This document shows positions 32,412 through 43,831 of a stretch of 64,000 bases of DNA, in pieces (within the stretch, counting starts at the first letter, position 1; every line of letters starts with the position of its first letter). This DNA comes from Azolla caroliniana. Its lineage: Eukaryota; Polypodiophyta. The notes beneath the pieces were generated by a model. The model saw only the letters and a list, made by a program, of their open reading frames with translations, made no database searches and was not told the origin of the DNA. Where the stretch lies: the NCBI GenBank assembly GCA_043228905.1, contig JBHGNT010000014.1:7192001-7256000 (forward strand), given 5' to 3'. The position numbers were made by a program, and so were the translations under genes.

Positions 32412-33890
32412 GTAGAACTCCTTGGACATCAAATTGATCTCCGATCAGTGATCAATCAATGCTAGCACGGGCTCTTTGATGTTGTCGATTCGGACCGGAG
32501 TCTCCGTAGTTGCACGTGCCCAGTGTGGCCTTGTGTAGTGGGAGTTCGGAATCTCGTCCTCCACTTCGGTGTCATTCATTAAAACGGTATTTGCATTCAC
32601 CCTTGTAGCATTTTCCTCCGTACTTTGTCTTTTTCTCTTCACAAGATCCACAAGAATATTGTGAAACTCCTTCTTCGCTATTCCGAGTAGTTCCCGAAGC
32701 GAAAATTCTACCCGGCTATCGAGGATTCTCTCCTCGAACACCTTTTTCAAGTCCGTTTGTTGTTCTATGTCGGAGGCGAGCTTGAATGCCGGAATCGTCT
32801 TTTCTTTTCCCTTCCCTCCGGAGCTCCAGTTTTCCGGTGTCTTTGATGGTCCGACCGCATCATCTGTGCGTCGTCGTTTTTCATCCACATACACTTCATG
32901 CAATTGACATAGCGCATGTACGCCATTCTTATCTATGGGGCACTCCCATCCCGTAGCTTCGCAGATACATTCCGTAGCGCTTCGGATTTCATCATGGTCA
33001 GCTTTCTTCGAGATTTCTAACACTTCCGGCCAAAAAGACGCCTTTGCTGCAGATGACTCCCCCACACGTATTCCCGCGGTTGTCGCATAATTGTCTTTCG
33101 CCGCGATCTCCTCCTCTAGGACCTTTTTCATGCCGCCTTTTCGGAAGTTCGGTCGGAGTGGCTTCCGAGAATCCATCGAATGAATCCGATTTCCCTCATA
33201 GTAGATAAGATCCCGTCGTAGCGCCTCCTTGTGCTCGTCGCAATCTCTCCGATCATGTTCGGTGCTATCGCACCATATGCATCGACGGTCCATGTACTTG
33301 GAACTTGTGGGACGGTCTTCCATCTTCTTCACCATCGCGATTTTCAGATTCTCCATCTCCTTCAGCAATTGCTCCACCATGGTTGCGTCGATTCCCTTCT
33401 CGGTCGTAGTCTCCCGAGCCCGCGGTTGATGGTCTTCCGATCCGGATCTTGGTTTCGGAATCGGTTTTGAAACCCTCTTTTCTTCGTTGGCAAGCCATTG
33501 CCCCCTCTTTGTGTATCGCACGACGATATCCTGCACGCTTTCCCATGTTTCGGTGAGGCCACTCTCGGTAGTCGTGTCCTCCAGAAGCACTCCAAGATCC
33601 TTCCAATCCCAGACGTCTACGGCTCGTAAGAACATGATAACTTTGTTTGGTGTGAGGATAGCTTGATCTCTCGCAGACAACCTCCCGAACCGACTTTCGA
33701 ATGCCGAAAACACATTGAGGACCTTCATCCCCTTGTCCTGCGTTTCCACTCAATCCTCGAATCCTCTCCGCGTTGCCTTGGAGGAGTCCTCGATACCAAA
33801 CGTGGTCTTTAGTGCCTCTTCAAACGCTTCCCACTTTGGATTTTGTTGTCATAGCCCGTGGATACTTGCTTGAAACCCGTCGGTAGCCAC
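32412..33890 (-). pseudogene. G6 gag C-terminal half and protease start
   Basis: From 33749 leftward a 434-codon frame is open: FSAFESRFGRLSARDQAIL, then a linker, the CCHC knuckle CIWCDSTEHDRRDC near 33275, and GGMKKVLEEEIAAKDNYATT. It continues with CICEATGWECPIDKNGVHAL, DIEQQTDLKKVFEERILDS, HYTRPHWARATTETPVRI, and the protease motif VLALIDH, which ends at the T1 insertion. Upstream (33750-33890) the frame continues with two stops (WEAFEEALKTTFGIEDSSK) and is then cut by the G7 LTR. Gag and protease are fused in one frame, as in G8. Confidence 0.85.
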
Positions 33891-34326
33891 TGTCAGCAAC
33901 AGTACTAAGACAGAGAAGGAATTAGTACTAAACGAAGGATTAGTACTATGAGAGGTGTAGAACTTCTTTGAGAGAAGGAAGAAGTGAGCGAGACGGAGAG
34001 AGGGAGAGAGATCAAGAGAGGGAGAGAGTGATGATAAGAAAGATATGTATTATGTGAAGAGAATATACAATGGTGGCTAAAAGGCTTAAGACTGGTGTTG
34101 AACCAATTTGGTTCAACATAATGCCTAGTGCCCTCTTTTATAGTGTTTTCAGGAGTAATCCTGAAGCTTCTAGAATGTTCCAGAGAAATTTGGAATATAC
34201 ATTAATTTCCTATAATAAAATGTAAATGAAAATAATATCCTACGTATTACAATAGATGATCTAATGGTCAAGAGCTCGACCCATATAACCTAAGGTCAAG
34301 GGTTCGAGTTTTGCCATATCATGACA
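33891..34326 (-). repeat. G7 3' LTR
   Basis: 436 bp. The sense strand starts TGTCATGATATGGCAAAACTC and ends GTTGCTGACA. It has the tRNA-like module in antisense, TATAAAAGAGG, and the inverted repeat GTTGAACCAAATTGGTTCAAC followed by ACCAGTC, then a CT-rich tail. Confidence 0.88.
34256..34315 (+). other. tRNA-like module inside LTR
   Basis: GATCTAATGGTCAAGAGC (A-box-like), a 4-bp anticodon-arm-like stem GACC...GGTC, then AAGGGTTCGAGTTTTGCC (B-box). It is antisense to the LTR and is the clearest copy of the G1/G7 module. Confidence 0.65.
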
Positions 34327-35043
34327 CTATCCCCCCTTTAAAACGACGAGTGTCACGAGTCATCTTGGATTGAGGACCCGGTTTGTGTGGATATTGACGA
34401 TGGAAGTCTTCAAGAAGAGCACGAGCATTGGTCACATTCTCGATCAGTTCCCAAGTACGTTCGTTGGGACTATAGCCTAGCCAATCGACTAGATAGTAGA
34501 GCTTGTTACGAACAATCTTGGAATCAAGGATGGCGGCAACCTCGTACTCCGGCCCATCTTCAAGCTCGATCGGGGGTGGAGGTTGTATAAGACGTCCTGG
34601 GATGGTGCTCTCGTGATAGGGTTCGAGGAGAGAACTATGAAACACCGGATGTATCCGAAGTTGAGGAGGTAGATCGAGACGAAAAGCGACATCATTAATC
34701 TTTCCGATAATACGGAAAGGACCTAATCGCCGATAATCCAACTTCTCACATGGGCGAGTAGTCTTGATGTGTCGTCGTAGCAGCCACACCCGATCTCTAA
34801 TAGTAAAACTGGATGGAAGTCAATGACGATCCACGTAGACCTTGTGTGTTTGTTGAGCTTGCTGGAGATGAGTAGATAAATCCGCTTGTATCTTGCGTAA
34901 TCGCTCCAAACGATCCTCCATGCACGGATTTGTGGACACCTCTGGGGTTTCAAGTACACTCCACCGGGGGTGACATCCCGTATAAGCATAAAATGGCGTA
35001 ACTTTAGTGGATGCGTGGATAGAGTTGTTATAGGCTAGTTCTG
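34319..35043 (-). pseudogene. G7 integrase C-terminus and chromodomain
   Basis: LAYNNSIHASTKVTPFYAYT (integrase core end), the ADLSTHLQQAQQTHKVYVDRH linker, a C-terminal domain (RRLGPFRIIGKINDVAFRLD) and the chromodomain YEVAAILDSKIVRNKLYYLVD-WLGYSPNERTW. A stop near 34815 separates the first two pieces. From 34789 to 34319 the frame is open for 156 codons and ends in RRFKGGIVS, just inside the LTR. The chromodomain keeps two aromatic positions (Tyr, Trp) of the usual cage. The catalytic residues are not in the retained part. Confidence 0.88.
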
Positions 35044-35280
35044 AATATGTTTTACTCACTAATGAAGGTGAACCAGAAAGTTTTCATGATGTACAAACGC
35101 TTAAAGACAAAGATAGTTGGGTAGAGGCCATGCATGAAGAAATTAATTCTTTGAAAAAGAATAACACATTTGAGCTAGTTGAACTTCCTATGGGTAGGAA
35201 AGCTTTGAAAAATAAGTGGTTGTTTAAGTTAAAAAGGGGTGATGATAACTTTATAAAATATAAAGCTCGTTTGGTGGTGA

Positions 35281-35446
35281 GGCGGAAGACATTGTCAGGT
35301 GGGGAGTTTGGCTGGGGCGGCACATCTGTTAAAAGATAACGCAGGTGTCCTAAGATGAGGTCAACGAGAATAAAAATCTCGTGTGGAACAAAAGGGTAAA
35401 AGCTCATTTGATTTTGATTTTCAGTACGAATACAAATTGTGAAAGC
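35281..35446 (+). pseudogene. 25S rRNA fragment inside copia RT
   Basis: These 166 bases match what I know of the 3' half of plant nuclear 25S rRNA (GGCGGAAGACATTGTCAGGT, GGCTGGGGCGGCACATCTGT, AAAGATAACGCAGGTGTCCT, ATTTTCAGTACGAATAC). They split the RT between ARLVV and KGYGQKKGNDFDEIF. The changes from the conserved rRNA are mostly C-to-T or G-to-A. The right junction shares GTGAAAG with the copia target, suggesting template switching. Confidence 0.85.
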
Positions 35447-35490
35447 AAAGGATATGGTCAAAAGAAAGGAAATGATTTTGACGAAATTTT

Positions 35491-36081
35491 TGTTGGGAAT
35501 ATGTCCCTCCAGTGGGAGGAGGAACTGACTATCCATAAGTTGCTGACAGTCGATGACTACGAGGAGCCGACTGATCGGACCAAGGAGTGCCAAGAGTCAA
35601 AGACAGGGAAGATCCTATTGTTCAGAAAGCCGACAATCGAAGAGTCGAAAACAATGAGTTGACTATTTGATAGTTCGATTATTATTATAACAATAATAAT
35701 AATGATACGTCGCAGAGGCTACATTTGTAAATAGCCCATACAGTGTATAAGTATAAATACACTTAGGGCAAAACAGGAGATAGTAGAACAGAAGTAGTGC
35801 GAGAGTGTGTGAGACAGAGAGAGTGAGTGTGAGCGGCGTCATAGTTGTGTGCGTAACAGCAGACGTCAAGAGCCTTGCGTGGTTGATACACTCGAAGGAG
35901 TGTTGTAACATTCTGTGTTGTATATCCATTATACATAGTGAAGTTCTGTTCCCGTGGTTTTCTCCCGTTTTAGGGTTTCCACGTTAAATCTCTGTGCACC
36001 ATTGTTTGTCCTTTTCTTTTTTGGCATATCTGTGATTCGTATTTCAACACAGTTTGTTTATTGTGATTTGATTTCTCAACA
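35491..36081 (+). mobile_element. Solo copia-type LTR in C1
   Basis: 591 bp, TGTTGGGAATATG...GATTTCTCAACA, with a perfect 5-bp target duplication ATTTT (35486-35490 and 36082-36086). It interrupts DEIF/SPVVK of the C1 RT. TATAAATAC lies near 35752. No internal region remains, so this is the product of LTR-LTR recombination. Strand is inferred from the TATA position. Confidence 0.85.
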
Positions 36082-37421
36082 ATTTTCTCACCAGTTGTAA
36101 AATTAAGTTCGATACAAGTTGTGTAAGGTTTGGTAGCTAGTTTAAACCTTGAACTTGAACAACTAGATGTGAAAACTGCCTTTTTACATGGTGACCTAAA
36201 CACGGAAATATATACATGGAACAACTGGAGGGTTTTAAAGAGAAAGGGAGAGAACATTTGGTATATAGGTTGAAAAAGAGTCTTTATGGCTTAAAAACAA
36301 GCACCACATCAATGGTATAAAAAGTTTGATTCTTTTATGGTGAGTCAAGGTTATGAAAGAACTAATGTGGACCATTGTGTGTATGTTAAACAATTTGAGG
36401 TTGGTAATTTTATTATACTTCTTTTGTACGTTGATGATATGCCAATTGTTGGGCAAGACCTAAATATGATTAATAGGCTAAAAGTGGAGTTATCTAAGAC
36501 TTTTGACATGAAAGATTTAGGGCCTACTAAGCACATTTAGGTATGCAAATAACTCGTGATAGAGAGTCGAAGAAATTGTGGCTTTCACAAGAAATGTACA
36601 TAGAAAGAATCCTCGAAATGTGAACAACATGCAACATTCGAAACCAATAAGTACTCCTCTTGCCACTCACTTTAAATTGAGTAGGAAATGTTGTCAAGAT
36701 ACCAAGGAGGAAAGAGATGAGCTGTCATCGATTCCCTATGCCTCGACGGTTGGATCCTTAATGTATGTTATGGTTAGCACACGATCAGATATTGCACACA
36801 CAATTGGTACAGTGAGTAGGTATATCTCTAACCATGGTAAATCTCATTGGAATGTTGTAAAATGGATTCTAAGGTATTTGAGAGGTACATCTAAGATGTG
36901 CATTTGTTTTGGATGTTCTAAACCAATTCTTGAAGGCTTTATAGATGTAGACATGGTCAGAGATCTTGATGGTAGGAAATCTACATCTAGTTTCTTATTT
37001 ACTTTTGTAGGGGAGCTATATCATGGCAATCCAAATTGCAAAAGTGTGTTGCCTTGTCCACTATGGAAGCTGAATACATTGCGGCAATTGAGGCTGGCCA
37101 AGAAATGCTTTGGATGAAAAGGTTTCTTTTAGAATTTGGTTTGAGTCAATTAACTTATGTGGGTTTTTGTGACAGTCAAAGTTCAATGGACCTAAGCAAG
37201 AACTCAATGTATCACTTACGAACAAAACACATCGACATAAGGTATCATTGGTTACGATTGGCGATCGAGGAGCAAATGTTGCAATTAGAGAAAGTTCATA
37301 CAAATGACAACGTTGCTGACATGCTAACAAAGGTGGTTCCAAGGGAGAAGCTTGAGCTATGTGCCAAGCTTGCTGGAATGGAGATGAGTTGAGACACAAG
37401 CAATCCTCTCCTTGTGTGACC

Positions 37422-37448
37422 GGAGGGGTAGATTGTTAATGTATCCGG
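37422..37448 (+). repeat. C1 polypurine tract and start of 3' LTR
   Basis: GGAGGGGTAGAT, then TGTTAATGTATCCGG, cut by G8. The LTR resumes at 44493 and probably at 60325. Confidence 0.75.
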
Positions 37449-38107
37449 TGTCGCGTTACTACGTGCGTGCGTGGAGAAACGAGGCGGGACCACCGGGGTC
37501 TTGAACCAAAGAGCAGGTGATAGAAGGGGAAAGAGAAAGAGAGAGACGCTCGGTTACGTATGAGCAAAGAAACACAGGGACACGGCCCTGTCAACGCAAA
37601 AGACACGAGTGGACAGAGAGACAGAGAGACACGAATGTTTGTATATTAATGAATGACAAATAAACAACAGAGCACGCGAGCGGTTACAACCGAACAAGCC
37701 GACGAACAGATGCCGATGCCTGCTCGTTTGCGCACGAAAGGGGATAGGATGGAGGTGTTGCCGAAAGCACACAGGCGTTCCTCAAAGCAGCGCGAGCCTC
37801 CCGAAAACCTGCAGAGAAGAGCGATGGAGAACGAATAGAGGAGAAGCGTCCGGTTTCGGTCCGACAGCACTTCCTCCTCTTCTCAAAAAAAAAAAATCCT
37901 CCCTGTCTCCCCGCGTCTCCCTCTCTTTTATAGCTTCAAGAGGGGAGCCGTTTCCCTCATTAACTTCCTACCTACCGAATCTAACTACCTAGGATATACC
38001 TTTGTACCCCATTCTCTATTATATACATTAAAGGGCGCACACGCGTGAAGAGCGGGTTCACGAGCGCTATGCACCGATTATGCTAAGGGATGGTTTTCTT
38101 CACGACA
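37449..38107 (-). repeat. G8 3' LTR
   Basis: Sense start TGTCGTGAAGAAAACC, end GTAACGCGACA. Poly(A/T) and AGAG tracts inside. It pairs with 43832-44492. Confidence 0.92.
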
Positions 38108-41100
38108 TCCGCCCCCACCTAACCGCGCATCCACCGGTATGCGCCAAAATTGGGTTCTGGTTGGAGAAAACCGGTCCGGGTTCCGGTTCCTCGTCCATCG
38201 GTTCGTCCTCCGTTTCAGACTGTTCGTTGTCGCTATCCGGGCCTCTTAGATCCGGTTCGCCGTCGTGGCGCTTCTTGAACGCTTTGATCTGCTTCCCTGC
38301 TACCGGTATCGCCATCCTCGTACCGTTGAGTTCCGCCAGGTGATACGTCTCGTTGTCGTTGGCGCTCGTTACCACGTAAGGCCCGAACCACCGCTTTGCA
38401 AACTTCCGTGTTGCCCGGTGCTGGCTGTCGAGGCTGCTGTCGTAGACTAGCACCCAGTCGCCTTCCTCGATTTTCTTTGGTTTGAGCCGGTGCGTCCGGT
38501 CGAACTGGGCTTTGTTCCTCATCCTCGCCGTCCGAAGTCTCTCCGCCACTCGTTCCACGTCCTCTGGCCTCCGCTCGAGCTGCCGTATACGCGCCGCTAG
38601 CAGTTCTTCCCGGCTCATCTCGTCTCTCCAGTCCACTGTCGCCCAAGAGGAGATTGTCCGTTCCATCGGCATGATCGGCTTCTGTGCGAACATGAGCTTT
38701 GACGGCATGAACCTGGTTACCGAACTGTGCGTTGTCCGGTCCGCCCACAAGGCATAAGGTAACAGTCGTGGCCAATTCCTGACCTGGCCTCCGCACGCCC
38801 GGACTAGCGCTTTGACGATCGGTCCGTGTCCGCGTTCCACCTTCTCGTTCGCCTCCGGATTGTGCGCTGTGGTGAGCGAGAGCTTGACCCCTAACCGGTT
38901 GAACAACTCCTCGGCTTCTTCGGCGTCCAACTCCCCGCGGTCAGCCACGATCTTCCCGACGCACCCGTACCGACATATCACGTCCTCGATCAGGAACTGA
39001 CACACGGCCGCGGTCGTTTTGTTCTGCAGGGCTCGGCCTTCCACTTGGTTTGTCAGGTCCTCCCGGGCCAGCACCAGATATCGCATCTGCCCTATGCCCA
39101 TCGGCATCATCACCAAATCTACCATCCATTTGAAGTGGATGGCCGGAGGGTATGTAGGGTGAAGCTCGTCTCGATGTCGGACTATGGAGTGTATCTGACA
39201 GCTCTCACAAGTTGTCACGAACCGATGCACGTCCCGGTACAGTCCCGGCCACCAGTACTTCCCCTTTAGTTTCTCGAACATGGCCCACGTCCCACGGTGT
39301 CCAGCCCAGGGGCTGTTGTGGTAGGCCTTCAACAACTCCTCATGTTCCTCCTACATCGCCACTACTCGGAGCGGGATGCCGTTTCTCTTCTTCGGGTGCT
39401 TCCACAAGTATCCGTCCCGGAGAAAAAATCGGTACGCTTTCTTCCGGATCCGGTTGGCCTCGTCCTTTGTCCATGACGCGTCCGGCGTCATAGTCCTTAA
39501 GAATCCCCCAATCTGCAGCCACTTCCCGCCGTACTTGCTCTCGTTGAAATCGTTAAGCGCCGGAGTGCTCCCCCCTTTGGTTGTTACGTAAGCCGCCTCA
39601 AAGAAGTCCACGCCGACTTCCTCGTCCTCCGAAACCATGCCGCCCTCGTCGTTGAATCGCGCCCTCGAAAGCATGTCGGCCATGGCATTGTCTTTCCCAA
39701 AAATGTGCCGTATTTCCGGATCCAGGGACTTGATGTACGCTATCCACCTGAGCATTGCCAGGTCCGGGGTTGCGCATCCGGAAACCATGCCGAGAATCGG
39801 CAGGCAGTCCGTCTCGATAATCACCTCTGTTCCGATCAGATAATCTTTATCGGCCTTCACCGCCGAAACGATACCCCAGAGTTCGCGTTTAACCTGGGCG
39901 TATCCTCGCTATCGCTCGCTGAGGACCTTCGCCCCGAACCGGATTGGGAACCGAATGCTGTCCTCATCTTCTTGGTTGACGACCCATATGATCCCGATCG
40001 GGCTTGTATCTACCGTTATGTAGATGGGAGTGCCTTTCTCGTAGACAGCCTTCCGGAGTGCTGGAGCTGCAGCAAGAGCCTCCTTCATCTTTCGAACCGA
40101 CTCTGTATGCTCGTCTCGCCACTTGAATCTTCGCCCCTTTTTCAGCAACCCGTATAGCGGCTCGGCAACGTGGGCGTAATGCGGGATCCATATGTGGTAG
40201 AACGCGCATGCTCCCAAGAACCTCCGTACCTCTGTGACCGAGTTACAGTCGGGCTTCATTGCGGAGATGGTTCCCACCTTAGCCGGAGACCGGTTCCGGC
40301 CATACGGTCCGCATAGATGTTTGATGACCATGATCTCTGATTGCCCGAAGGCCGATTTCTCCCCGGAGAAGGTGAGCCTCGCGTCCTCTAGCCTCTGCAG
40401 CACCCTCTCGCAGTTGTCAATGTGTGTCGCCACGAATTTCCGGCATCCATCCGGTCCGATCGTTTCGTCCTTTTCCTCCACCGGACATCCCTTGATCGGG
40501 ATGTCGTCCAAGAATGGCATGGTGATGTCTGAGATAGAATCCCTCAGCACCTTGTTCATCGCATTCACCATGTGGGCCACTGAGTTCATCCCTCCTTGTG
40601 GCAGGGTACACATCCGCATTAGGCCGAGAGGAGTCCGCATCGTCGTAATGTCTCTGCTCTCCACGGCTAGTTGGAATTGATCGTACCCCGAGTACAGATC
40701 ACCGACCGAGTAGGTTGACCTTCCGGCGAAGGCCTCCGCGAACTCGTCTATCGTTGGTCCGATTCTTGCGTTCCGAATGGTCACTCTGTTGACCGGTTGC
40801 AGGTCTTGAATGAAGCGCAATGTCTCGTTCTTCTTCAGTACGGTAAACCACCGGTTCGAGTACGGGGCACTCGACGGTTCGAGGATGCCCATATCGACTT
40901 TCTGCCTCAACGGCTCCATCAGCTCCGGGATGTGAGCTCTCGGTACCGGAATTGGTTTGAGATTCCACGGCACATGCGGTACCGTGAATATCACCATCGG
41001 TTTCACGACTGTCGGGTCTACGCACCCGATCTCTTCCGGTGAGAATGCGAAGGCTTTCCCGTGCCTTCCGAGCATTCTCCGAAACCGGTCTTCTTCCGCT

Positions 41101-41669
41101 GGCAGTAGGAACCCGCCCCCACTGATTTTGATCTCTTCTGTCGGTGAAGGTGTGTCCTATGCAGGCCGGATCTTGTAAACTGGGGTCCGGCGCGACCCCC
41201 TTGATTCGCAACTCGCTGCCCTCCGGTAAGGGTGCCGTGACCGGCCTTACCTTCCGGTCCACAGTCTTGTACTTCGTGTTAACCCGGGCCGTCCGATCTG
41301 ACTCGAGCCCTCGACTGAAGTCCGCGATGACTTCGTACATCTCTTCTGAACAAACCGGTATCGTCCGGTCCTCTTTAAGGCCTTCTCCGACCACCTCTCG
41401 CAGTATTCCCAAGGTATCGTCGAAGGAGACCACCTCCACGGCTCCGTTGATTTCCTCGCTAGGCCCGAGAACTCCGCACGCCCGAAGTCGCTCTTCCTCC
41501 CTTGTCTTTTCTCGGCCAACGACGTCAACTATCGTACACCCTCCGTTGTCGGAGAAACAAAACTTCCTACTTATGGTACAAGGTTTCTTCGGTTTCGCCT
41601 CTATTGTACATTTGTGGGGTTTTCCCGGAGTGTCCGGACTATCGCGGCCCCACGCCTTGACAACCCTCT
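38100..41669 (-). pseudogene. G8 pol: RT, RNase H and integrase
   Basis: The N-terminal linker VNTKYKTVDRKVRPVTAPLP is in another frame; a one-base change near 41140 leads into the RT: HVPWNLKPIPVPRAHIPELM, FIQDLQPVNRVTIRNARIG, active site MPFLDDIPIKG near 40505. RNase H: YITVDTSPIGIIWVVNQ, IIETDCLPILGM and GKDNAMADMLSRARF. Integrase (39335-38100, 411 codons open): zinc site HNSPWAGHRGTW...CESCQ, catalytic Asp in KWMVDLVMMPMG, Asp in IVADRGELD, Glu in NEKVERGHG. The C-terminal domain is GDWVLVYDSSLD...RWFGPYVV with an acidic tail reaching into the LTR; there is no chromodomain. Stops at 39909 and near 39345 break the chain. Confidence 0.9.
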
Positions 41670-42494
41670 CTAAAAATCCTCTCGGTTCTCGCCACCGAGG
41701 GACTCGCGGTTTCGTTCGTGGTTCGGTCGCACCGTCAGGAACTGGACCGAATGACGCCTGTCCTGACTCTTGACCCTCGCATAAGCCGACCCATTGTTCA
41801 GCACCTTGGTCTCCATCCGTGCTGCCTTAATGTACGGTTCTCCCAGTATGACCGGGTGCGAGGACGTCTCCTGCACAAAGAAGTGTTGGTCTATCTCGAC
41901 GTCGCCGATCTTGATTCGCACGTTTGGGCAGGCCCCGTGTAGTTCCTTGGTGGCGCGCGTCGCCGCCCGTATCTTCCACCCGTGCTTGGTGTTGATCGGC
42001 CATTTCCCCTTCTTGTAGAAGTCCATGGACATCAGGTTTATTTCCGAACCGTGGTCCACCAGCGCCACCACCGGTTCCTGAACATCTCCGATCTTCACCG
42101 GGGTTTCCGTGGTCGCTCGGGCCCAGTGTGGACTCGAATAGTGGCTCTCCGCCCACTCGTCTTCAAGCGCCATGTCCTCTATGTGCATCGTCCGCACCTC
42201 CACCGGCCTTTCCGGTTCTGTCTCCGTCAACAGCCTCTTCCTCTTCACCAAGTCTACGATGGAGTCGTAGAACTCCTTCTTGGTGATTCCGAGCACCTCC
42301 CGCAACGACAGTTCCACCTTGCTGTCGAGGATTCGTTCTTCCAGGACCTTTCGTAGGTCCGTGGTCCTTTCGATCTCCGTGCCCAACCGGTATCCGCCCT
42401 TCTTGTGGTTATCTCGGGCACTGGTCTCGCCGGCCTCGTTCCGTTTCGGCTCGAATCGGGTTTCGTATCTCTGTGAGGGTCCGACCCCTCCAGT
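41670..42494 (-). pseudogene. G8 protease region
   Basis: A frame open for 238 codons from about 42386: TDLRKVLEERILDSKVELSL, YSSPHWARATTETPVKI, protease core VVALVDHGSEINLMSMDFYK, HGWKIRAATRATKELHGACP, FFVQETSSHPVILGEPYI. The catalytic triplet is D-H-G. It is in the same frame as gag, with stops at 42495 and 41670. It sits between nucleocapsid and RT and would process the polyprotein. Confidence 0.85.
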
Positions 42495-43814
42495 TTAACC
42501 TACCTGTTTGTCTTCAACCAGAGCCTCGTAGTGTTGGCAAGCTGCTTCGACGAAACCCGTCTTTTCTTCGACCGGGTCACTCCACCCGGTCACCTCATGG
42601 ACCCGCTTCTCCGCGTGGTCTGCCTCGTCTTTCCTTAGTCGGGCACCGGCGAGGCCTTCTAGCATCGTCGGCCAGAACCCGGCTTTGCTCTCCTTTCGGG
42701 CCTCGCTGCCTCCGACCCGAATACCGGCTGACGCCGAGTAGTGGACGGTCTCCGCGTGCCGGGCCGCCGCCTCTTCCATCAGCCTTTTCATTCCTCCTCG
42801 CCCATCGTTTCGGTTCAGGGCCCTCCGGGTATCACTGGCGTGCACCCGACCTTCCCACAGGTACACTACCCGGCTTCTCAAAGCCTCTGCAAAGTCCTCG
42901 CAGTCTTTCCGGATGTGGCCGACCTCGTCGCACCACATGCACCTATTTCCTGCCGGAGACCGTCAGTCACGAGCCTATTCGCCGCCTTCCCTCCGAGCCT
43001 GGGCGATCTAGAGATCCTTTACCGCTCGTGTCAACTCCTCCAACGTTGTTCCCCCGGACGAGCCTCTGACCACGCTGGTCGAAGTTGAACCGGTTTCGAG
43101 CCACTCCCGGGTCTCTTCCCTTCGCGCCTGAGGTATTGGTTCGAGCTTCCTTGCTGCAACAGGACCCGCCCCTATATCAGCCCACTCCCACCGTTTGTCA
43201 AAACGGCCACAGACTCTTTTTACCGCGGCCCAGTCGGCCATCAGCCCGTCTTCGGTTTCCAGTAAAGAGCCCACTTGCTCCCGATCGCGTGCGTCAACCG
43301 ATTTGACAAACAGTAGGACACAACTTGTGTCCAGAACGGTTCGATCGAGTGCCGAAAGGCGCGCAAAGCGTTCCTCAAACTCCCGGAGGAGTACCGACGC
43401 ATTTCTTCCTTTGTTGGGGGACTCCACCCACTCCATGAAGCTCCGCTTCGAAAGTCGAAGGGCGTCATCCAACCCGTATTTCTCCAGGAGCCGTCCTTCG
43501 AACTCCTCCCAGGTCTGGCTCTCCGCCCGGACCTGGAGCACCTCTGCATGGATGCCCAGCATCGCCACTCGAGGGAATCCGGCAAGACACTTCTCTTCCG
43601 GAATATCCCTCATCAACATCTCCACCCGGTAGGACGCCAAACAACTCGTGGCATCCTTTCCACTGAACCGGCCGATCGTACCGACGATCGCCTCAATAGC
43701 CCTGTCAAGGGCGCCGGTGCCCTCGTGCGCGCTCACTATCCGGTCCATGGCCGAAGCCATGGCCTCTGCAAGATCCGACCCCCTCATCTTCTGCTTCTCT
43801 GCCGCCTCTTTCAC
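42495..43814 (-). pseudogene. G8 gag with CCHC knuckle
   Basis: Frame from 43814 to 43008 (268 codons): SDLAEAMASAMDRIVSAHEG, FSGKDATSCLASYRVEMLM, QTWEEFEGRLLEKYGLDDAL, FEERFARLSALDRTVL. After stops between 43008 and 42970 it continues with the knuckle CMWCDEVGHIRKDC (42938), GGMKRLMEEAAARHAETVHY and VTGWSDPVEEKTGFVEA. The start codon is not certain; the frame is open from just after the primer site. It would form the particle and bind RNA. It resembles the G5 and G6 gags. Confidence 0.88.
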
Positions 43815-43827
43815 GTCGGGTTCACCA
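43812..43827 (-). other. G8 primer binding site
   Basis: Minus-strand TGGTGAACCCGACGTG, four bases after the 5' LTR. This is the complement of what I recall as the 3' end of plant tRNA-Trp. G9 has the same site. Confidence 0.65.
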
Positions 43828-43831
43828 AAGA

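Larger units (their letters stand above)
26405..33890 (-). mobile_element. G6: Ty3/gypsy, G8 family, broken and nested
   Basis: Right to left on the minus strand: gag C-terminal half (from 33890), protease, split by T1 at 30477-32411, RT, RNase H, integrase core, then 3' LTR. The gag N-terminus and 5' LTR are missing where G7 abuts at 33891. Integrase is cut near 27034 before its C-terminal domain. Confidence 0.85.
33891..35043 (-). mobile_element. G7: 3' end of a Ty3/gypsy chromovirus
   Basis: Same family as G1. It holds the end of integrase, a chromodomain and the whole 3' LTR. The LTR abuts the G6 gag, so G7 inserted into G6. Its 5' part is lost at 35043, where C1 begins mid-gene. Confidence 0.88.
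35044..37392 (+). pseudogene. C1 reverse transcriptase and RNase H, broken
   Basis: RT: EEINSLKKNNTFELVELPMG and KNKWLFKLKRGDDNFIKYKA, then, after the two inserts, QLDVKTAFLHGDLNTEIYME, RLKKSLYGLK and FIILLLYVDDMPIVGQD (active site YVDD near 36427). RNase H: SIPYASTVGSLMYVMVSTRS, FIDVDMVRDLDGRKSTS, CVALSTMEAEYIAAIEAGQE, and LRTKHIDIRYHWLRLAIEEQ. Frame changes near 36545 and 37040 and several stops. The 3' end reads DMLTKVVPREKLELCAKLAG. Integrase and gag are absent. In a live element this would make cDNA in virus-like particles. Confidence 0.88.
35044..37448 (+). mobile_element. C1: 5'-truncated Ty1/copia element
   Basis: RT and RNase H of a copia element closely related to C3 (VLLTNEGEPESF against VLLTDEGEPESF). 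It is interrupted by a 25S rRNA fragment and a solo LTR. The polypurine tract GGAGGGGTAGAT (37422-37433) and LTR start TGTTAATG (37434) close it; the LTR is then broken by G8. It is old: stops, frame changes and C-to-T/G-to-A bias. Confidence 0.88.

Noticed and set aside
35491-36081. Reading the solo LTR as an intron of C1
   Set aside because: It has TG...CA ends and a perfect 5-bp duplication, and no GT...AG splice borders at the junctions.
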